Shown piece after piece: positions 34,658 through 46,413 of a stretch of 64,000 nucleotides of DNA (its first letter is position 1; each line of letters begins with the position of its first letter). The notes beneath the pieces were generated by a model. The model did no database searches. It was not told the DNA's origin and worked only from the letters and a program-made list of their open reading frames with translations. The stretch comes from Hedera helix. Lineage: Eukaryota; Streptophyta; Magnoliopsida; Apiales; Araliaceae. The stretch lies in the NCBI GenBank assembly GCA_947179155.2, contig OX359264.1, positions 56,898,202 through 56,962,201 on the forward strand, in the 5' to 3' direction. A program made the translations under genes and the position numbers.

Positions 34658-36084
34658 TATAAATTATGTGAAGTAAAATAATTTTTTTATAAAATTTGAA
34701 AGATGAAATAGAAAGATAGAAAAATAAAATAATAATATAACTAAACTTATATTGATAAAAGAGAGAAAAAATAATGTGACACGCTTATATTAACCCCATC
34801 AACAATTTCAAAGAGTCGCTTTATATAGTTACATAATCGGTGAAATATGCCCAAAATAATAAGCAAGAGTATTATTTACGGTTGTATTTGATACCTCAAT
34901 TACCTTCCAATTTTATTTTTTCTTTTCCTTTCCTTTTTTTTTTCATTTTACAAAGCGAATGAACATACTCAAGAATTAACCAAACAGAAAATTGTACCAC
35001 CCTATAAATATAATCATTTAAACAAGAATTAGTGGGATGCCCCAATCATAACAAAGAACCAGCCCTTTCAATTTTTAGAGCTGATAGACAAAAAAGAAGA
35101 GAAAAATAGAAAGGAAAAAGAAGAAGAAAACAAAAAAAGAAGAAAAATTAATGGGTAGGCCACCTTCAGTAAGATCCTCAAATATTGAAATTTAAGGCCA
35201 GGGACATTCAAATTAGTTTTATTTACAATTAGTTGACTTTGACCATATGGGTCTATCTTACTAAATTCATATCAGTAGTCATTTATGTGTATTATTTATG
35301 TGTATTATTTCTTTAGAGAATATGGGAGCTACGCTACCTTCTAATTTTTAAGCAATTTCTAAATTATCTAATTAATCATATTGAATGTTTATATTAGTCT
35401 TAATAAAATATTCTGCAATTACTTCATATTAACTTATTTTTTTATATATAAAAAAAAAAAAAAGAAAAATGATACTACAAGAAAATAAGATGTAGCTATA
35501 GGTACTCTGAGTCTCTGACCGCCCACACCTAAAGTCACGATGTAAAGCCTATAGCTATAGTCATGACTTTTTATTGGGACGGTTTTGACTGTAGCTAAAG
35601 TTTCTCTTTGTATTTACCTACAGTTATTATGGCATTTAGCTACAGTCATGACCATAGCTAAAGGTCTTCCCAAGCCCACGTGTTTGCATTCTAGCGGCGG
35701 CTATTTTTGTTAGTAGGATACATTCAATTTTTTAATGTGATGGCTCTGAGTGTCGCTTTAGGTTATTAGCTACGGTCATGGTCGTCACTATAACCTTTTT
35801 ATTTTTCTTATTTATAACCAATTAATACAATCTTTGTAAAATTAATTGTTCTTATTACTGTTATTTTTTACACTATTTTCCTAATAAAAAAATAACACTT
35901 AATAAATTGAACAAACATAAGAATTCTCACTTAAATAGGCAAATTAAATTACCGTATATATCACACATATAAGTATCCAAAATAAACATAGTTGGCATAT
36001 TTCATATCTATCCAAAGTAAAACATTATGTACAAAGTTAAACATCTCATCATAACACCAACTCTTGTGCATTGAAATTACTAAA

Positions 36085-36138
36085 GCAGTGGAAAAGAGTT
36101 ATCAAAAATTACTAAAGTAGTGGTAAAGAGTTATCAGC
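36085..36138. repeat. tandem duplication of about 32 bp
   Basis: Text of the type attactaaagcagtggaaaa followed by gagttatcaa occurs twice in succession with two or three changes. Confidence 0.7.
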
Positions 36139-36477
36139 TTAAGGCACATCGATCTCAAAGTCAACTAAATTATTTGATCCATTATTTTCACCATTATCTC
36201 CATTGGTCCATTGGTCCATTGGTCCTGCAAGTTGCAAACCTACTGTATGAATTTAAAATTTTGAATAAAACTAAAGCGACAGTCAATGTAGGACCGTCAC
36301 TATAGGTACATTTAGCTACGTTTCCATCCCAATCGTCGCTAATTCTCGCAGTCTTGTCCTCAAATTCTAGTATTGTGAGACTATTACTAACCTCCTTTAT
36401 TTGTGCTGAGTTACTGCACAATCACGTAGGACTTTTTATTGTGATGTGCTGAGTTACTAACATCCTTTATGTACATT

Positions 36478-36572
36478 TGATGTTGGAGCAGTTAAAAAAA
36501 ATACCACCTTTAGAGATCAGGGTTTATGTTGGAGCAGTTAAGAAAAATCATCACATTTAGAGACCAGGGAAA
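36478..36572. repeat. direct repeat of about 50 bp
   Basis: gatgttggagcagttaa plus tttagagatcaggg, then a second copy, tatgttggagcagttaa plus tttagagaccaggg. Local duplication in otherwise featureless DNA. Confidence 0.75.
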
Positions 36573-36639
36573 TTAGAACCCTGAACAATTGGCATGGCGG
36601 CACAAAGGGTAGGCATATCTAGTTTTCTTTTAGTTAGAC

Positions 36640-37420
36640 GAGTTTGAACTAAGTATGTGTTAGAAAAACTGCTGACATATAGAAAGTATAACAAATAATT
36701 AACTCGAGGAATGTAAATAAATATAAAAACCAAATTAGATCACGCACATACAAATACAGCAAAGTGCCTTTAAAACTAGATCTACAAAGTGCATGTAAAG
36801 CGTCAATGCGACGAGATCGCACACGCGGCTCGGACCGTGCAATGCGAGGGATCCGATATCCATGCCTTTCTTTTTATTCCACAAAATCAACCAATCACAT
36901 GAATGCTTATATATCCACCTACATTTAGTTATTTCTCCAATGTAGAACAAATATTTATCAAACAACAATATTACTTCGCTTAAACTTTATTAAATCCCCA
37001 GCTTTGAGACTCTAAATCTTCTATTAAATAACTCCGTCTTGAATCAAATTTAATTCCACTATGTACTCCTACATGAGTACTATAATAAGATCTCATTAAT
37101 GTTAATTTAATGTTCTTTAATTCGCATTAAATTAATTTTAAAGTTGACCAAAAATAATGCATTAAAAAGGTGAATTTCCTACAAAAACTCTATGTAGGCA
37201 TTTTCTTATTTGGGTACTGACCCAATAAACACAAGAAGAACAACAGGACTGGTGGTGCCTCAACAAAAAAATGTTAAATATAAGTGACATGTCAAGTTAA
37301 AAGTTTGATCAAGGAAAGAAAAATATAAATAGTTTGAACAGGAGTAAAGTCAATTTATTATATACTAATTCATACCAAAAACTTACTCTATTTTCAGTCT
37401 ACCTTCCTTAATGTCACGGA
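36640..37420. other. gene-free sequence
   Basis: I see nothing coding. Text near 37035-37075 (ccgtcttgaatcaaatt, atgtactcctac) may be an old MITE remnant, without definable ends. Confidence 0.35.
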
Positions 37421-37425
37421 GTTTG

Positions 37426-37427
<2 letters not shown>

Positions 37428-37485
<58 letters not shown>
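37428..37485. repeat. (AC)n(AT)n microsatellite
   Basis: About 23 AC units followed by about 6 AT units, uninterrupted. Confidence 0.97.
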
Positions 37486-37751
37486 GATCATGCAGAGTTT
37501 TCAAAATCAACATAATAAGTCCCATCATATATATCTGAGAAAGTTGTATTAAATCTCCTACATTTAAGTAATTTGTGCTCTTCAATTTGTTTTTGAAATA
37601 CGTTTAAGTCTAATGGAAATATATTTCTAAAGTGAGAGTTTTAAGGAAAATTTAATTTGTTCAATTATAACCTTAACAATAGCTAGAAAATTATAGTAGT
37701 GATATAAAAATAGAAATCTATTTAATATTTAATTTTGTAAAGGAGGGAGTA

Positions 37752-37772
37752 ATTATTATTATTATTATTATT

Positions 37773-37817
<45 letters not shown>

Positions 37818-37818
37818 A
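37752..37818. repeat. (ATT)n(GTT)n compound microsatellite
   Basis: About eight ATT units then about fourteen GTT units. Confidence 0.97.
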
Positions 37819-38478
37819 TTTTGGTTGAACGGAGGGCACTAGGCCAGATTACACGTGGATATTAAGCTAACCTTGGGGTTAGCCCAGATTACATCATTTT
37901 TCAGAACCAAACTACTGAGGGCTGTAAAAGTAATTTTAACTTTTGAAGCTGCAAGAAGATGAGATTGGGCTGCAAGCCGTATTAGTTTAGTAGTACCATG
38001 ATAATTATGGCATTGGAATTGAAGCCTTAATCAATTTTCCTGGGCTTTGAATCCTAACCTCTCTTGGTTACATGTTTGATTTATTAGCTGCCCTACGTTT
38101 GTTGATTGTGTATGGGCTTTACCCCTTAAACATTATAAATGCTCATGAGGCCGATTCTATTCTATTCAGCTGAATTTATTAACCAACCTACATGAGCCTA
38201 GGCCTATATCATTGATTGTATTCGTATCATATACTCCTAATTTTTAAATTCTAAATTGATATCAATTCATTAATTTTAATTGAAACAAATATAAATATTA
38301 TAAATATCTAAATAATACTATTAATTATAAAATTATTATTTTTAAGAATATAAATGAATCACATTAGTGTAAGTTGCTATTTAATTTTAGTTGGCATGTA
38401 AATTGTTGCTTTCACAAACTTTTTTTGATAGCTTTACAAGACATTTATCAGAGATAGTTCTTGGATCTTAACTTAGCA
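37819..38478. other. gene-free sequence
   Basis: No coding or transposon signature. Local echoes such as aggccagattacacgtgg and agcccagattacatca are too short to classify. Confidence 0.35.
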
Positions 38479-38479
38479 T

Positions 38480-38900
38480 TCAACAATTTAACCCAAGGGA
38501 TTGTCCTGATGATTAAAGAGATTTGCTTCCTTGTATGATTTCTTGAGTTCAAATCTTGGGACGAACACTCAAAAAAAAATTCCTAAATGTGTCAGTGTGA
38601 TGTGGGGGTGTGCCCCTAAAATTATAGGGGAAAGGATTTAGTCTTAGTTGACGAGTAATTATTCCATGCCCTTGGGACATGGATGAATAGTATGCTCCCC
38701 CTCTCACATGAGGGTGGGCTCCACGCGTTGTGGCATGAATCCCACCGCGTGTGGAGCTCACCCTCATATGAGAGGGGGACATACTATTCACCATGCCCCA
38801 GAGGCATGGTATAATTTTTCCTTAGTTGACCACTCGAGAAGAAATTTAGTCTCAGTTGACATGTAAACTGGATACTTTTATTGTTCAAACCCAAAAAAAA
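38480..38900 (+). mobile_element. SINE-like repeat interrupted by a MITE
   Basis: A tRNA-like head has a possible A box (gtcctgatgattaaagag, 38503-38520) and a good B box (gagttcaaatc, about 38545-38555). The tail reads actggatacttttattgttc and ends in an A run at about 38890. This is the plan of plant SINEs of the Au type. A 168-bp MITE (38653-38820) splits the tail. SINE ends and target duplication could not be fixed. Confidence 0.45.
38653..38820 (-). mobile_element. MULE-type MITE copy 1 (168 bp)
   Basis: An exact 10-bp direct repeat CTTAGTTGAC flanks the element (38643-38652 and 38821-38830), as for Mutator-like elements. It is almost wholly palindromic: GAGTAATTATTCCATGCC at the left and GAAAAATTATACCATGCC from the right, with arms continuing through atactattca and cacatgagggtg. 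It is the same length as the copy at 44135-44302 and inverted to it. Confidence 0.9.
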
Positions 38901-40805
38901 TGTAAAAAACAAATCAGTTAGCATCTGACATATAAAGTTAGCACATTCCTTTTTAATTGACGTTTTAAGATTATGTACATAAATTAACAAATACAATTAA
39001 TATTTTGTCTGATTGACAAAATTGAGTATAAAATTTCAATATTAGCCTTCTAAAATTTATTGAAAAGATGAGAGAAAAATAAATTAGCCTTTAATCATAA
39101 AGGATAATATGAAATTAAGTATTTGATGTTTTTTTAAAATTTATAAATGACAAATAAAAAAAATAAAAATCTCTCTAAAAAGACAAATAAAAAGGGACGG
39201 AGGGAGTATATTTTAAGTCAATCTTGAATATCAGTGTTATGAATATGAAGTTGTGCTCAATGATATCATCAAAGAATTATGATGTTAGGCTGCCCCATTT
39301 GTAACACACTAGTCTTATTATAACACGTGGAATAATTAGATTTGTATATAAATATTCAAGCTATCATTATTAATATTTTTAGTCATAATTTAAGAAAATA
39401 TTATTGAGACGTACAGTACATAAAGTCGACTCTTGAAATCCCAAGTCGGATCGAATAGTTGGGTATTATTCCATAATGAGTGTATTATAACATGAAGACA
39501 ATTCATGTTATAAAATGATGTAAGCTGTTTTTTTTTTACCTTTAGTTTTACCCATGTTTTGTTTTCCAGCTGTTTGATCTCAATCCAATTATTTTGGACT
39601 GTTACTATATTTCTTTCTCGTTGAAAAATTCTTTACCTTTCTAACAATGAAAAAAGAAAGTGGAACTTACTTCATGCGTGAGAGGGGTGCTGAGAAGGGC
39701 ATATGAAATTATCAAATTGGATCGAAGAGACGTGGTGTCTGATAATTGTATCATGTGTATTAAGAAATATTTTATGTTGAAAATATAATTATTTCAGTGT
39801 TAAAAATATCATTTGTTATATGAAAGTAACAAGTTCACTAACCCGGCCCAAGCAAAATATGGATGATATAAATAATAATTTATTATATTAATTATTAAGA
39901 TAATTAATTAAATATAGAATAAATATTTAATAACAATTTTAAAAAGATAGTTATAGCTGTTAAATTATTAAATATCTATCTAAATAATAAATTATTGGAT
40001 TATATATTGTAAGTTACTGTGATCAATTATTAAGATAAATATTTAAATTGTATGTAAATTTATTTAGTTATGATTATAAAAAAATAATTACTTTAATTTT
40101 ATTTAAGTTTGTAGTGAAATTTTGTATTGGTGTTTATATTAACAAAATTTGCTTAAAATTCTTGTCCGAATAGAACTATGAATTATTATAATTATTCAAC
40201 TAATTTTTTCGTTATTATGTTTTAAGAAAATTCACGTAATATAATTAATCGTGTGGTTTGCTAAAATTTAGAATTGTAACTATAAAATACTTGGAATATA
40301 CCACCTCACGTCGTAATAAATATCAGATAATCACAAAACTAAATTATATATTCTCTTATACTTCGATTGGACTAAATCTGACATAAAATTAAAATATATA
40401 TGGTATAGTATAATATGTTAGATTACCTTAATTAATTGCATAAATTTGTGATAATAAAAATTGTAATAAAATTTGGTAAAAATTCTTTTAAAAATTACTT
40501 TTTCGATTAAATATTGGTTGGATTTCTTTTGAATAGTTTGCAAATTTGGATAATATATATTTAATTATTATAAATTTGTATAGTACTTATACTAATTTGA
40601 ATAGGAAAGAAAAATATTTTTCTTTGTTGTATAGTATTTAATTGTTATAAATTTAGATAGTACTTGTACTAATATAAATAAAAATTTTGAATTAAAAATT
40701 AGTGAAAATAAATTAAATTTGTACTTTTAATTATATAGTTTATAGGTAATAGTTGATGTGAGAAGAGAAAATTAAATGATAGAAATATTTATAAGGCAGT
40801 AAGAT
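38901..40805. other. gene-free very AT-rich sequence
   Basis: No coding signal. A cggagggagtata near 39198 resembles a Stowaway terminus, but no partner end was found. Confidence 0.4.
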
Positions 40806-41740
40806 AAATTAGAAGACTGAAATGATGGTACAGTCACGTTTGCCCACTGACTTTCTTTATCCCATGCTCTCTTCCCTTTCACTAAAACATACACTTTTCC
40901 AAGTTCCCTTCTACCCCCAAATATGTATTGTCCCCTTTTCTTTGTCATTCACATTTTTTCGCCTGTGCATGATGGGGACCCACACCTCACTCCATACAAG
41001 AGAACTTAAGAAAGTTTTCCCTTGTTTGGGAGTCTGAAATGACCAAAAACACAAAAACAAAGAGTTGTAAATAAGGAAAAGCCAGACCATCATGCCAATG
41101 AATGACATTCACCACTAGTCCAAACAAGTGTTGGGAACAAGCAAAAGGATGCATGGTATATAGTGACATATTTGTACTAGATCATGATCTGCTGCCTTTT
41201 GACAAAACTTATAAGAACTCGCACTCGTTGACAGATAGAAAGATAGATGTGTATGAAACACATATTTCTTTCTTAAATATCCCCTCCTTCACATTCCTTG
41301 ACAGACTTGTTTCTTCTTCTTTTTTATGATAAAACATTCAATGGCTGGTCACAGAAAATTTATGTCATTCCATTATTTATTAATTGTACTGGAAGTTTGA
41401 ATGACCTAGCGACATAGAAAGACAGATATCCTCCATAACTCACCTTCATAAATATATGCTTCCATGTACTATGTGTTGTCAACCCTACCAACAAAATACA
41501 TTAATATTCTACAAATTCCTTTACATGAATCTAATGAATTATCTTGATGACACTAATTAAATCTATTTGATTTTACCTTGATGTGTGTACATATTGAAAT
41601 CAATATACTTTTTTGCTACATTTTGCATGCCACGCTAAATTAATTTGAGGATGGAATCTCTTTTTAGGGATATTATTACATGATGGCAACCTCAAACTGG
41701 AGTCAACTTTGAGATTTAAGCATTGTTGCCCATACTGTCT
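40806..41740. other. gene-free sequence of more mixed composition
   Basis: Several short frames are open on both strands, but none shows a known motif or a splice pattern. It may be an old gene or transposon remnant. Confidence 0.3.
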
Positions 41741-41796
41741 GGAAATGCATCACAATGTTGTAGATCAACATTTCTACAACATTGTGATGCATTTCC
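41741..41796. repeat. perfect 23-bp inverted repeat (hairpin)
   Basis: The left arm 41741-41763 begins GGAAATGCATCACAATG and ends GTTGTAG. The right arm 41774-41796 is its exact reverse complement. The loop is 10 bases. I see no target duplication around it and do not recognise a known microRNA. Confidence 0.9.
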
Positions 41797-41799
41797 TAG

Positions 41800-42634
41800 C
41801 AATCCTGAATTACAATTTTCCAGCACCATTAATTTATGCCTTTGTGGTGGAAGTTCTTATATGGGTTTGTATGACCTAGCTAGTATACCACAATGCTCCC
41901 TCTATGATTAATTGTTATCTTTTCTTCTCCACTTTCCCAAGGAAGAAATGGATGTGATTGGCATTTCATTAAGGACAATCACTAACGGGAGAGATTAATA
42001 GCCTCCGGTCTATTTCAACCTCGACCATGTAATTCATATTTTAATTACATTTAAACCAACCATGTAAAACCATATATAAAACAGCTTGCTAATAGTAGTA
42101 ATGATAACGATTATAAGAAGTAATTAAGATAAATAATCTAGGAATTCACCTTAAGATAATAGTAATCGTCCATGGGATACAGATCATCATAGCTTAGCGA
42201 ACATAAATAAAGAGTTTGAATGGTCAGCTAACTGAGTGTAATCTGAGGTTCATGATTTTATATCTCGTACATGATCACATTCACTACTAGACTCAATCTT
42301 CTTAATTAAACATCTCTTAATTCTCTAATATCCCACTACCAAGAAAGTTAATAGAAACCGAACAATGGAGTAAAGGTGTGGAATTAAAGCTTTCAAAGTT
42401 TCTATTCTTTTCTTTTCTCCATTTATTCGGCACCAAGAAGATCGATCATATTCGGTGGAGATTAACGAAAAGAAAACAACTTTCATGTTCTAAATGTGGT
42501 GTAAGAACTTAAAAACCAATGATCAAACACAACTGACCGCTTACCTGAAGAAAAAATTGATCACAACTAAACTGAAGTAGTACGTAGTAGTAAGTAGTTA
42601 ATTACAAGTAAAATTATTGAAGATGGTGATTAAT
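41800..42634. other. gene-free sequence downstream of the SUPERMAN-like gene
   Basis: Part of this is presumably the 3'UTR of the minus-strand zinc-finger gene. Nothing else is supported. Confidence 0.35.
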
Positions 42635-43297
42635 TTAGGAGCTCCCGAGTCGAAGTTCCAAATCCAAATCCTCATTTGCATCTCTAATCTGAGCACCCAA
42701 ATTCAAATCCAGCCCTAAAAACTCTCTCTTCTTCCAAACGCTAGACTGATCATCATTTTCTTGCTTCTTGAAACCTTTGAACTCTCCAACTTGATAAAGA
42801 TTATAATTAGCTTCCATCCCCAGCTTCTTTCTTATATCCCTGATTTGAGGACTCACAAGATCATCATCATCAAGATGATGTTCAGGAGAATTAGAGAAAG
42901 AAGTGATCATCAGAGAATTAGATGCATGGTAAATACTACTCATATTGTATGGTAAGAACCTAGCTGCAGCAGCTGGTTTTGCTAATAATATTGGAGGTGG
43001 GTGATTAGGGTTAGGGTTAGGGTTTGAGGAGAGATAATTTTCCCAGGTTGTGGGAGATGATGAGTAGTGTTGTTGTTGTGTGGTCATCTGCTTGGCCCGA
43101 TCTCTCCTGTGAACATTCATATGACCCCCAAGAGCTTGAGCAGACTTAAATTCTTTCTTGCAAAAGCTACAAGTGTAGTTTCTTTGGGGCCATGAAAACC
43201 CAAAGTTACGATCTCTTTCAAAGCTTAAGTTGGTGCCAATTTCCCATGTTCCTTTGAACTTTTCTGATCTGCCAGCACTCAACTTTACTCTCTCCAT
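42635..43297 (-). CDS. SUPERMAN-like single C2H2 zinc-finger protein (220 aa)
   Basis: Single exon. The family signature [19 protein letters not shown] leads into [18 protein letters not shown]. The finger ligands are Cys43, Cys46, His59 and His63, with the QALGGH helix. Two EAR-type repression motifs stand near the C-terminus: LDLNL (196-200) and LDLELRL (211-217). The middle is low complexity (NPNPNPN, then Pro and Ala runs). This is the plan of SUPERMAN, RABBIT EARS and ZFP10/11, nuclear repressors of floral and organ-boundary development; ...FSWPxRxYTCSFCxxEF is diagnostic of that clade. Intact and of normal length. The start is the first ATG and begins MERVK, like SUPERMAN. Which member it is cannot be decided by eye. 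Confidence 0.88.
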   Translation of the reverse strand: MERVKLSAGRSEKFKGTWEIGTNLSFERDRNFGFSWPQRNYTCSFCKKEFKSAQALGGHMNVHRRDRAKQMTTQQQHYSSSPTTWENYLSSNPNPNPNHPPPILLAKPAAAARFLPYNMSSIYHASNSLMITSFSNSPEHHLDDDDLVSPQIRDIRKKLGMEANYNLYQVGEFKGFKKQENDDQSSVWKKREFLGLDLNLGAQIRDANEDLDLELRLGSS

Positions 43298-44125
43298 AGA
43301 AAGAAACTTCTCTTAATATTGTTTTCACAAGATCTAACCAAGAATATTGGTAGTCAGCAGCTAGCTCAAGTTGTACATAAGCACCCCTTTAAATGCAAAA
43401 GTTCTCGCTCACATAGCAAAATTACACATGAGTCCGTTTTAACTTGTTGACTTATTTTTTAATTTCCGCACATTAAAAAATATATAGAAGACACTTGAGT
43501 TTAATTTATTTATTTTTAAAAAAAAATCTTAATTATAAAATTTTTTAGGCAAGGAGCAATAATTACCGACACTTCAATCATCTTACGAAAGCTGGAAGGA
43601 TGCCGTCATGGTCACAAAATTCAAATCCTTCAAGTGGCTAGTAGCAACAGATTCTTTAATTAATCCAACTATTATGAATTAAAGTTCATAATTATCAGTA
43701 ATTTTTCAAAAAATAAAAAATTCTTGTGCGAGCTGCATGTTTGCTTAAAAAACTTCACATGGGATGATTTTTGTTCCTTGTTCTTGGACAAAAAGAACAG
43801 TATTAGAACAAATTTAGCAAAGCTTCTTATGTTTAAAATGTCTTCTTAATTTTTGCTTACAAATTTTCCCTAGAAACATGAAATATTCTTCAGCAATTGA
43901 CTGTTGAGTTATATTCCCATGTATCCATCGCCGTCAAGTTCATGAATTGGTTGAGCAAATAGACTTGGCCCATAATTATTTGTAATTGGACTATTTACTT
44001 GGGCAGGCTAGAGACCCAAAAACTACTACAACTTGGTGAACAATAGCTTTTATTTATTTTGCGGTAAAAAAAGTTCACTGGAATTTGTCAAAGTAACAAG
44101 GTTTGAGTTTCGTGTGCAACTCATT
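43298..44125. other. upstream region of the SUPERMAN-like gene
   Basis: AT-rich. It presumably includes the promoter of the minus-strand gene, but I cannot pick a TATA box with confidence. Confidence 0.35.
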
Positions 44126-44134
44126 GGGGGTGGG

Positions 44135-44302
44135 GAAAAATTATACTATGTCTCTGGGGCATGGTGAATAGTATGTCCCCCTTTCACATAAGGGTGAGCT
44201 CCACACGCGGTGAGACCCGTGCCATAACGCGTGGAGCCCACCCTCATGTGAGAGGGAGAACATACTATTCATCTATGCTCCAGAGGCATGGAATAATCAC
44301 TC
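44135..44302 (+). mobile_element. MULE-type MITE copy 2 (168 bp)
   Basis: Starts GAAAAATTATACTATGTC and, from the right, GAGTGATTATTCCATGCC. It is flanked by a 9-bp direct repeat GGGGGTGGG (44126-44134 and 44303-44311). It has the same length and sequence as the 38653-38820 copy but is inverted relative to it. No coding capacity. Confidence 0.88.
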
Positions 44303-45386
44303 GGGGGTGGGGGATTAAATACATACATATATAATTTTTATTTATAGTTTTGTAATAGTAAATTTTAAGGGCTAAATTTATGCTCAAGTGTATCTTAATT
44401 ATAGTACAAGATTTATCTTGGTAGTACAGAGTAATTTATTGATGGTGGTTATAATGTTGAACGATGAAAGGTTTTGAAAGAAGAGCATTTGTCCTATATT
44501 CTCGGCTTGTGTGACATGCAATTTGGGTTATGGTGATTTGAGCTCATCATTAATGCCTTCTAAAACTATGAGAAATAATTTCCTCATATTTTGTTCCAAA
44601 CTTGGAAATTAAGTGAGCTACGTACGGAAAAGAAATGGATAATAAGAAACAGAAACAAAATAAGACTTTATCAAACATTTATTTATACGTCATGACACTT
44701 GCATTTAAAAATATAATCAACTTCATTCTCAAATAATTTTAAGGGTGCGTTTGAAACTCAAGAAACTGATCTCTCTTCTAATCACATATATCTCAAGTTC
44801 TCTACTCAGATTGCCATGCCATAAGGACATAAGAAGCATACTAAAACTAATGCTAGAATAAAGTTAAACACTTGAATCACATCTTAATTAATTAATTCCT
44901 CTTGCTCTTTTTGTTCACTATCCCTACAATTTTAGGGCAGCCAACGGGTAAAAGGATGGATAAGAGGAAAAGTTGTCCAAACATTTCACTTGTATTTCCT
45001 TCCTTAAATATCCTCCATATTCCCCCTACCAAGCAAGCCATGTCCCAAATGACTAGTCCAGCCAAAGGAATCGTGAAAAGCTTAGCGCCTTGGAAATCAA
45101 ATTTTCCCTTCTCATAGTTGTCGACTTTCCCTTTATCAATTGCTTTGTTCGTTAACCTAAAAACTGTTTTTGACATGCCAGTCTTCTTCATAAGAAGATC
45201 AGTGCATCCGAATAAGCTTCCGGACACTATTTTCATTATCCACATTCTCTGTTCGTTCCACCATGTTTTTAATGAGCCTCCGCTTGACAAAACTTCGTGC
45301 AAGTGCTGCAAAAGGGAAGATACCCACAAAATGATAAACACAGCAAACCATGGATCTGTTACCTGCATGTAGAGAAAATAGTTGCA

Positions 45387-45389
<3 letters not shown>

Positions 45390-45429
<40 letters not shown>
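45390..45429. repeat. (TA)n microsatellite in the last CSL intron
   Basis: About 20 uninterrupted AT units, 28 bases from the splice acceptor side of the final exon. Confidence 0.97.
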
Positions 45430-45431
<2 letters not shown>

Positions 45432-45615
45432 CCTTTTGTGGTTAGTTTTAAAATATTATAATGTGATGATATGGGATGACAACAATATTATATAATTTCT
45501 CGCACACCTGGGCCAAATACAAGTAAATATATCGAGTGTCACCGTGATATCACATCATCCTGTATAAATTAGGAGACAGAAAACATGTGCGACATTGCTT
45601 AACGAACCATAAAAG

Positions 45616-46413
45616 GAGAAAAAATTATTTTATATTCTTGAAATAAGTGAATAGCATGTTTCTCTCTTGTATTCTTGTGAGTTTTATTACAGATAGACCT
45701 TATAGGTAAGGTTGCAAATTGAACTAAACAGTTCGGGCTAGATTCGGGTTCGACTCGAAAAAATGTGAGTAAGACTCGAATTCATTAATAATATAATCCA
45801 AATCTGAGCAAAAAAATAGTTCGAATAAAAATACGAGTAGAATCTGAATAAGGTTATACTCGACTCGTTTAGAATTCAAACTACTCGAATTTTTAATCAT
45901 AATCCGATACATAATCAATTGATACATATTCGAATAGATACTTGATACATTCTCCTATAATATATATACAATTAAACAAAATTTGAATAATAAGTTATTA
46001 TTATTTTATTTTATTTGTAATTTTAATTATAATTTTATATATTTAAAATGTAATTATAATTATATTTTTTCATTTCTAAGTAAAATAATAAGTTCAATTA
46101 ATAATTATATGTATTATAAAACTATTTATTATGTGGAGACTCGAATTCGAGTTTGAATTTGAAGTTCGCGAGTAGTTTGAATATAATTCGATCCTAGTCG
46201 AATCGAATTCGAGTAACGAAAATTCGAATCAAGCCGAATCTGAACAAAGTTTTTCAAATATAGTTCGAATTCGAGTACGAATTTTACCTTACAAATCGAA
46301 TCCGAACAATTTAAAATTCGGATCGATTCGACTCATTTGCAGCCTTACCCATAGGTATGTGAGAAGGGAAGAGCATACTATTCACTTGTCCCAAGAATAT
46401 GGAATAATCTCTC
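45616..46413. mobile_element. diverged MULE-type MITE relative, split by a hAT element
   Basis: The left end GAGAAAAAATTATTTTATAT followed by tcttgaaataagtgaatag, and the right end read backwards GAGAGATTATTCCATATTCT followed by tgggacaagtgaatagtat, match each other and the ends of the 168-bp MITEs. A hAT-like element (45707-46347) sits in the middle. No clear target duplication remains. Confidence 0.5.
45707..46347. mobile_element. hAT-like MITE (641 bp) nested in the MITE relative
   Basis: Inverted ends: TAAGGTTGCAAATTGAAC at the left and TAAGGCTGCAAATGAGTC from the right. Flanking 8-mers are CTTATAGG and CCCATAGG (6 of 8 identical). The interior is rich in gattcgaattcg/cgaatcga repeats. 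No coding capacity. Confidence 0.65.

Larger units (their letters stand above)
35473..36636. mobile_element. CACTA-like non-autonomous element (tentative ends)
   Basis: The left end TACTACAAGAAAA differs by one base from the common plant CACTA terminus CACTACAAGAAAA. Subterminal repeats of tagctatagtcatgac, tagctacagtcatgacc and tagctaaag type follow, and related text returns near 36290-36345. A possible right end, TTTTCTTTTAGTTA, lies at 36623-36636, but I could not confirm a 3-bp target duplication. No transposase is visible. Confidence 0.45.

Noticed and set aside
38545..38555. B-box-like gagttcaaatc as a tRNA gene
   Set aside because: No cloverleaf can be drawn around it; it fits a SINE head better.
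41741..41796. Calling the hairpin a known microRNA gene
   Set aside because: The arm does not match any conserved plant microRNA I recognise, and the precursor would be very short.
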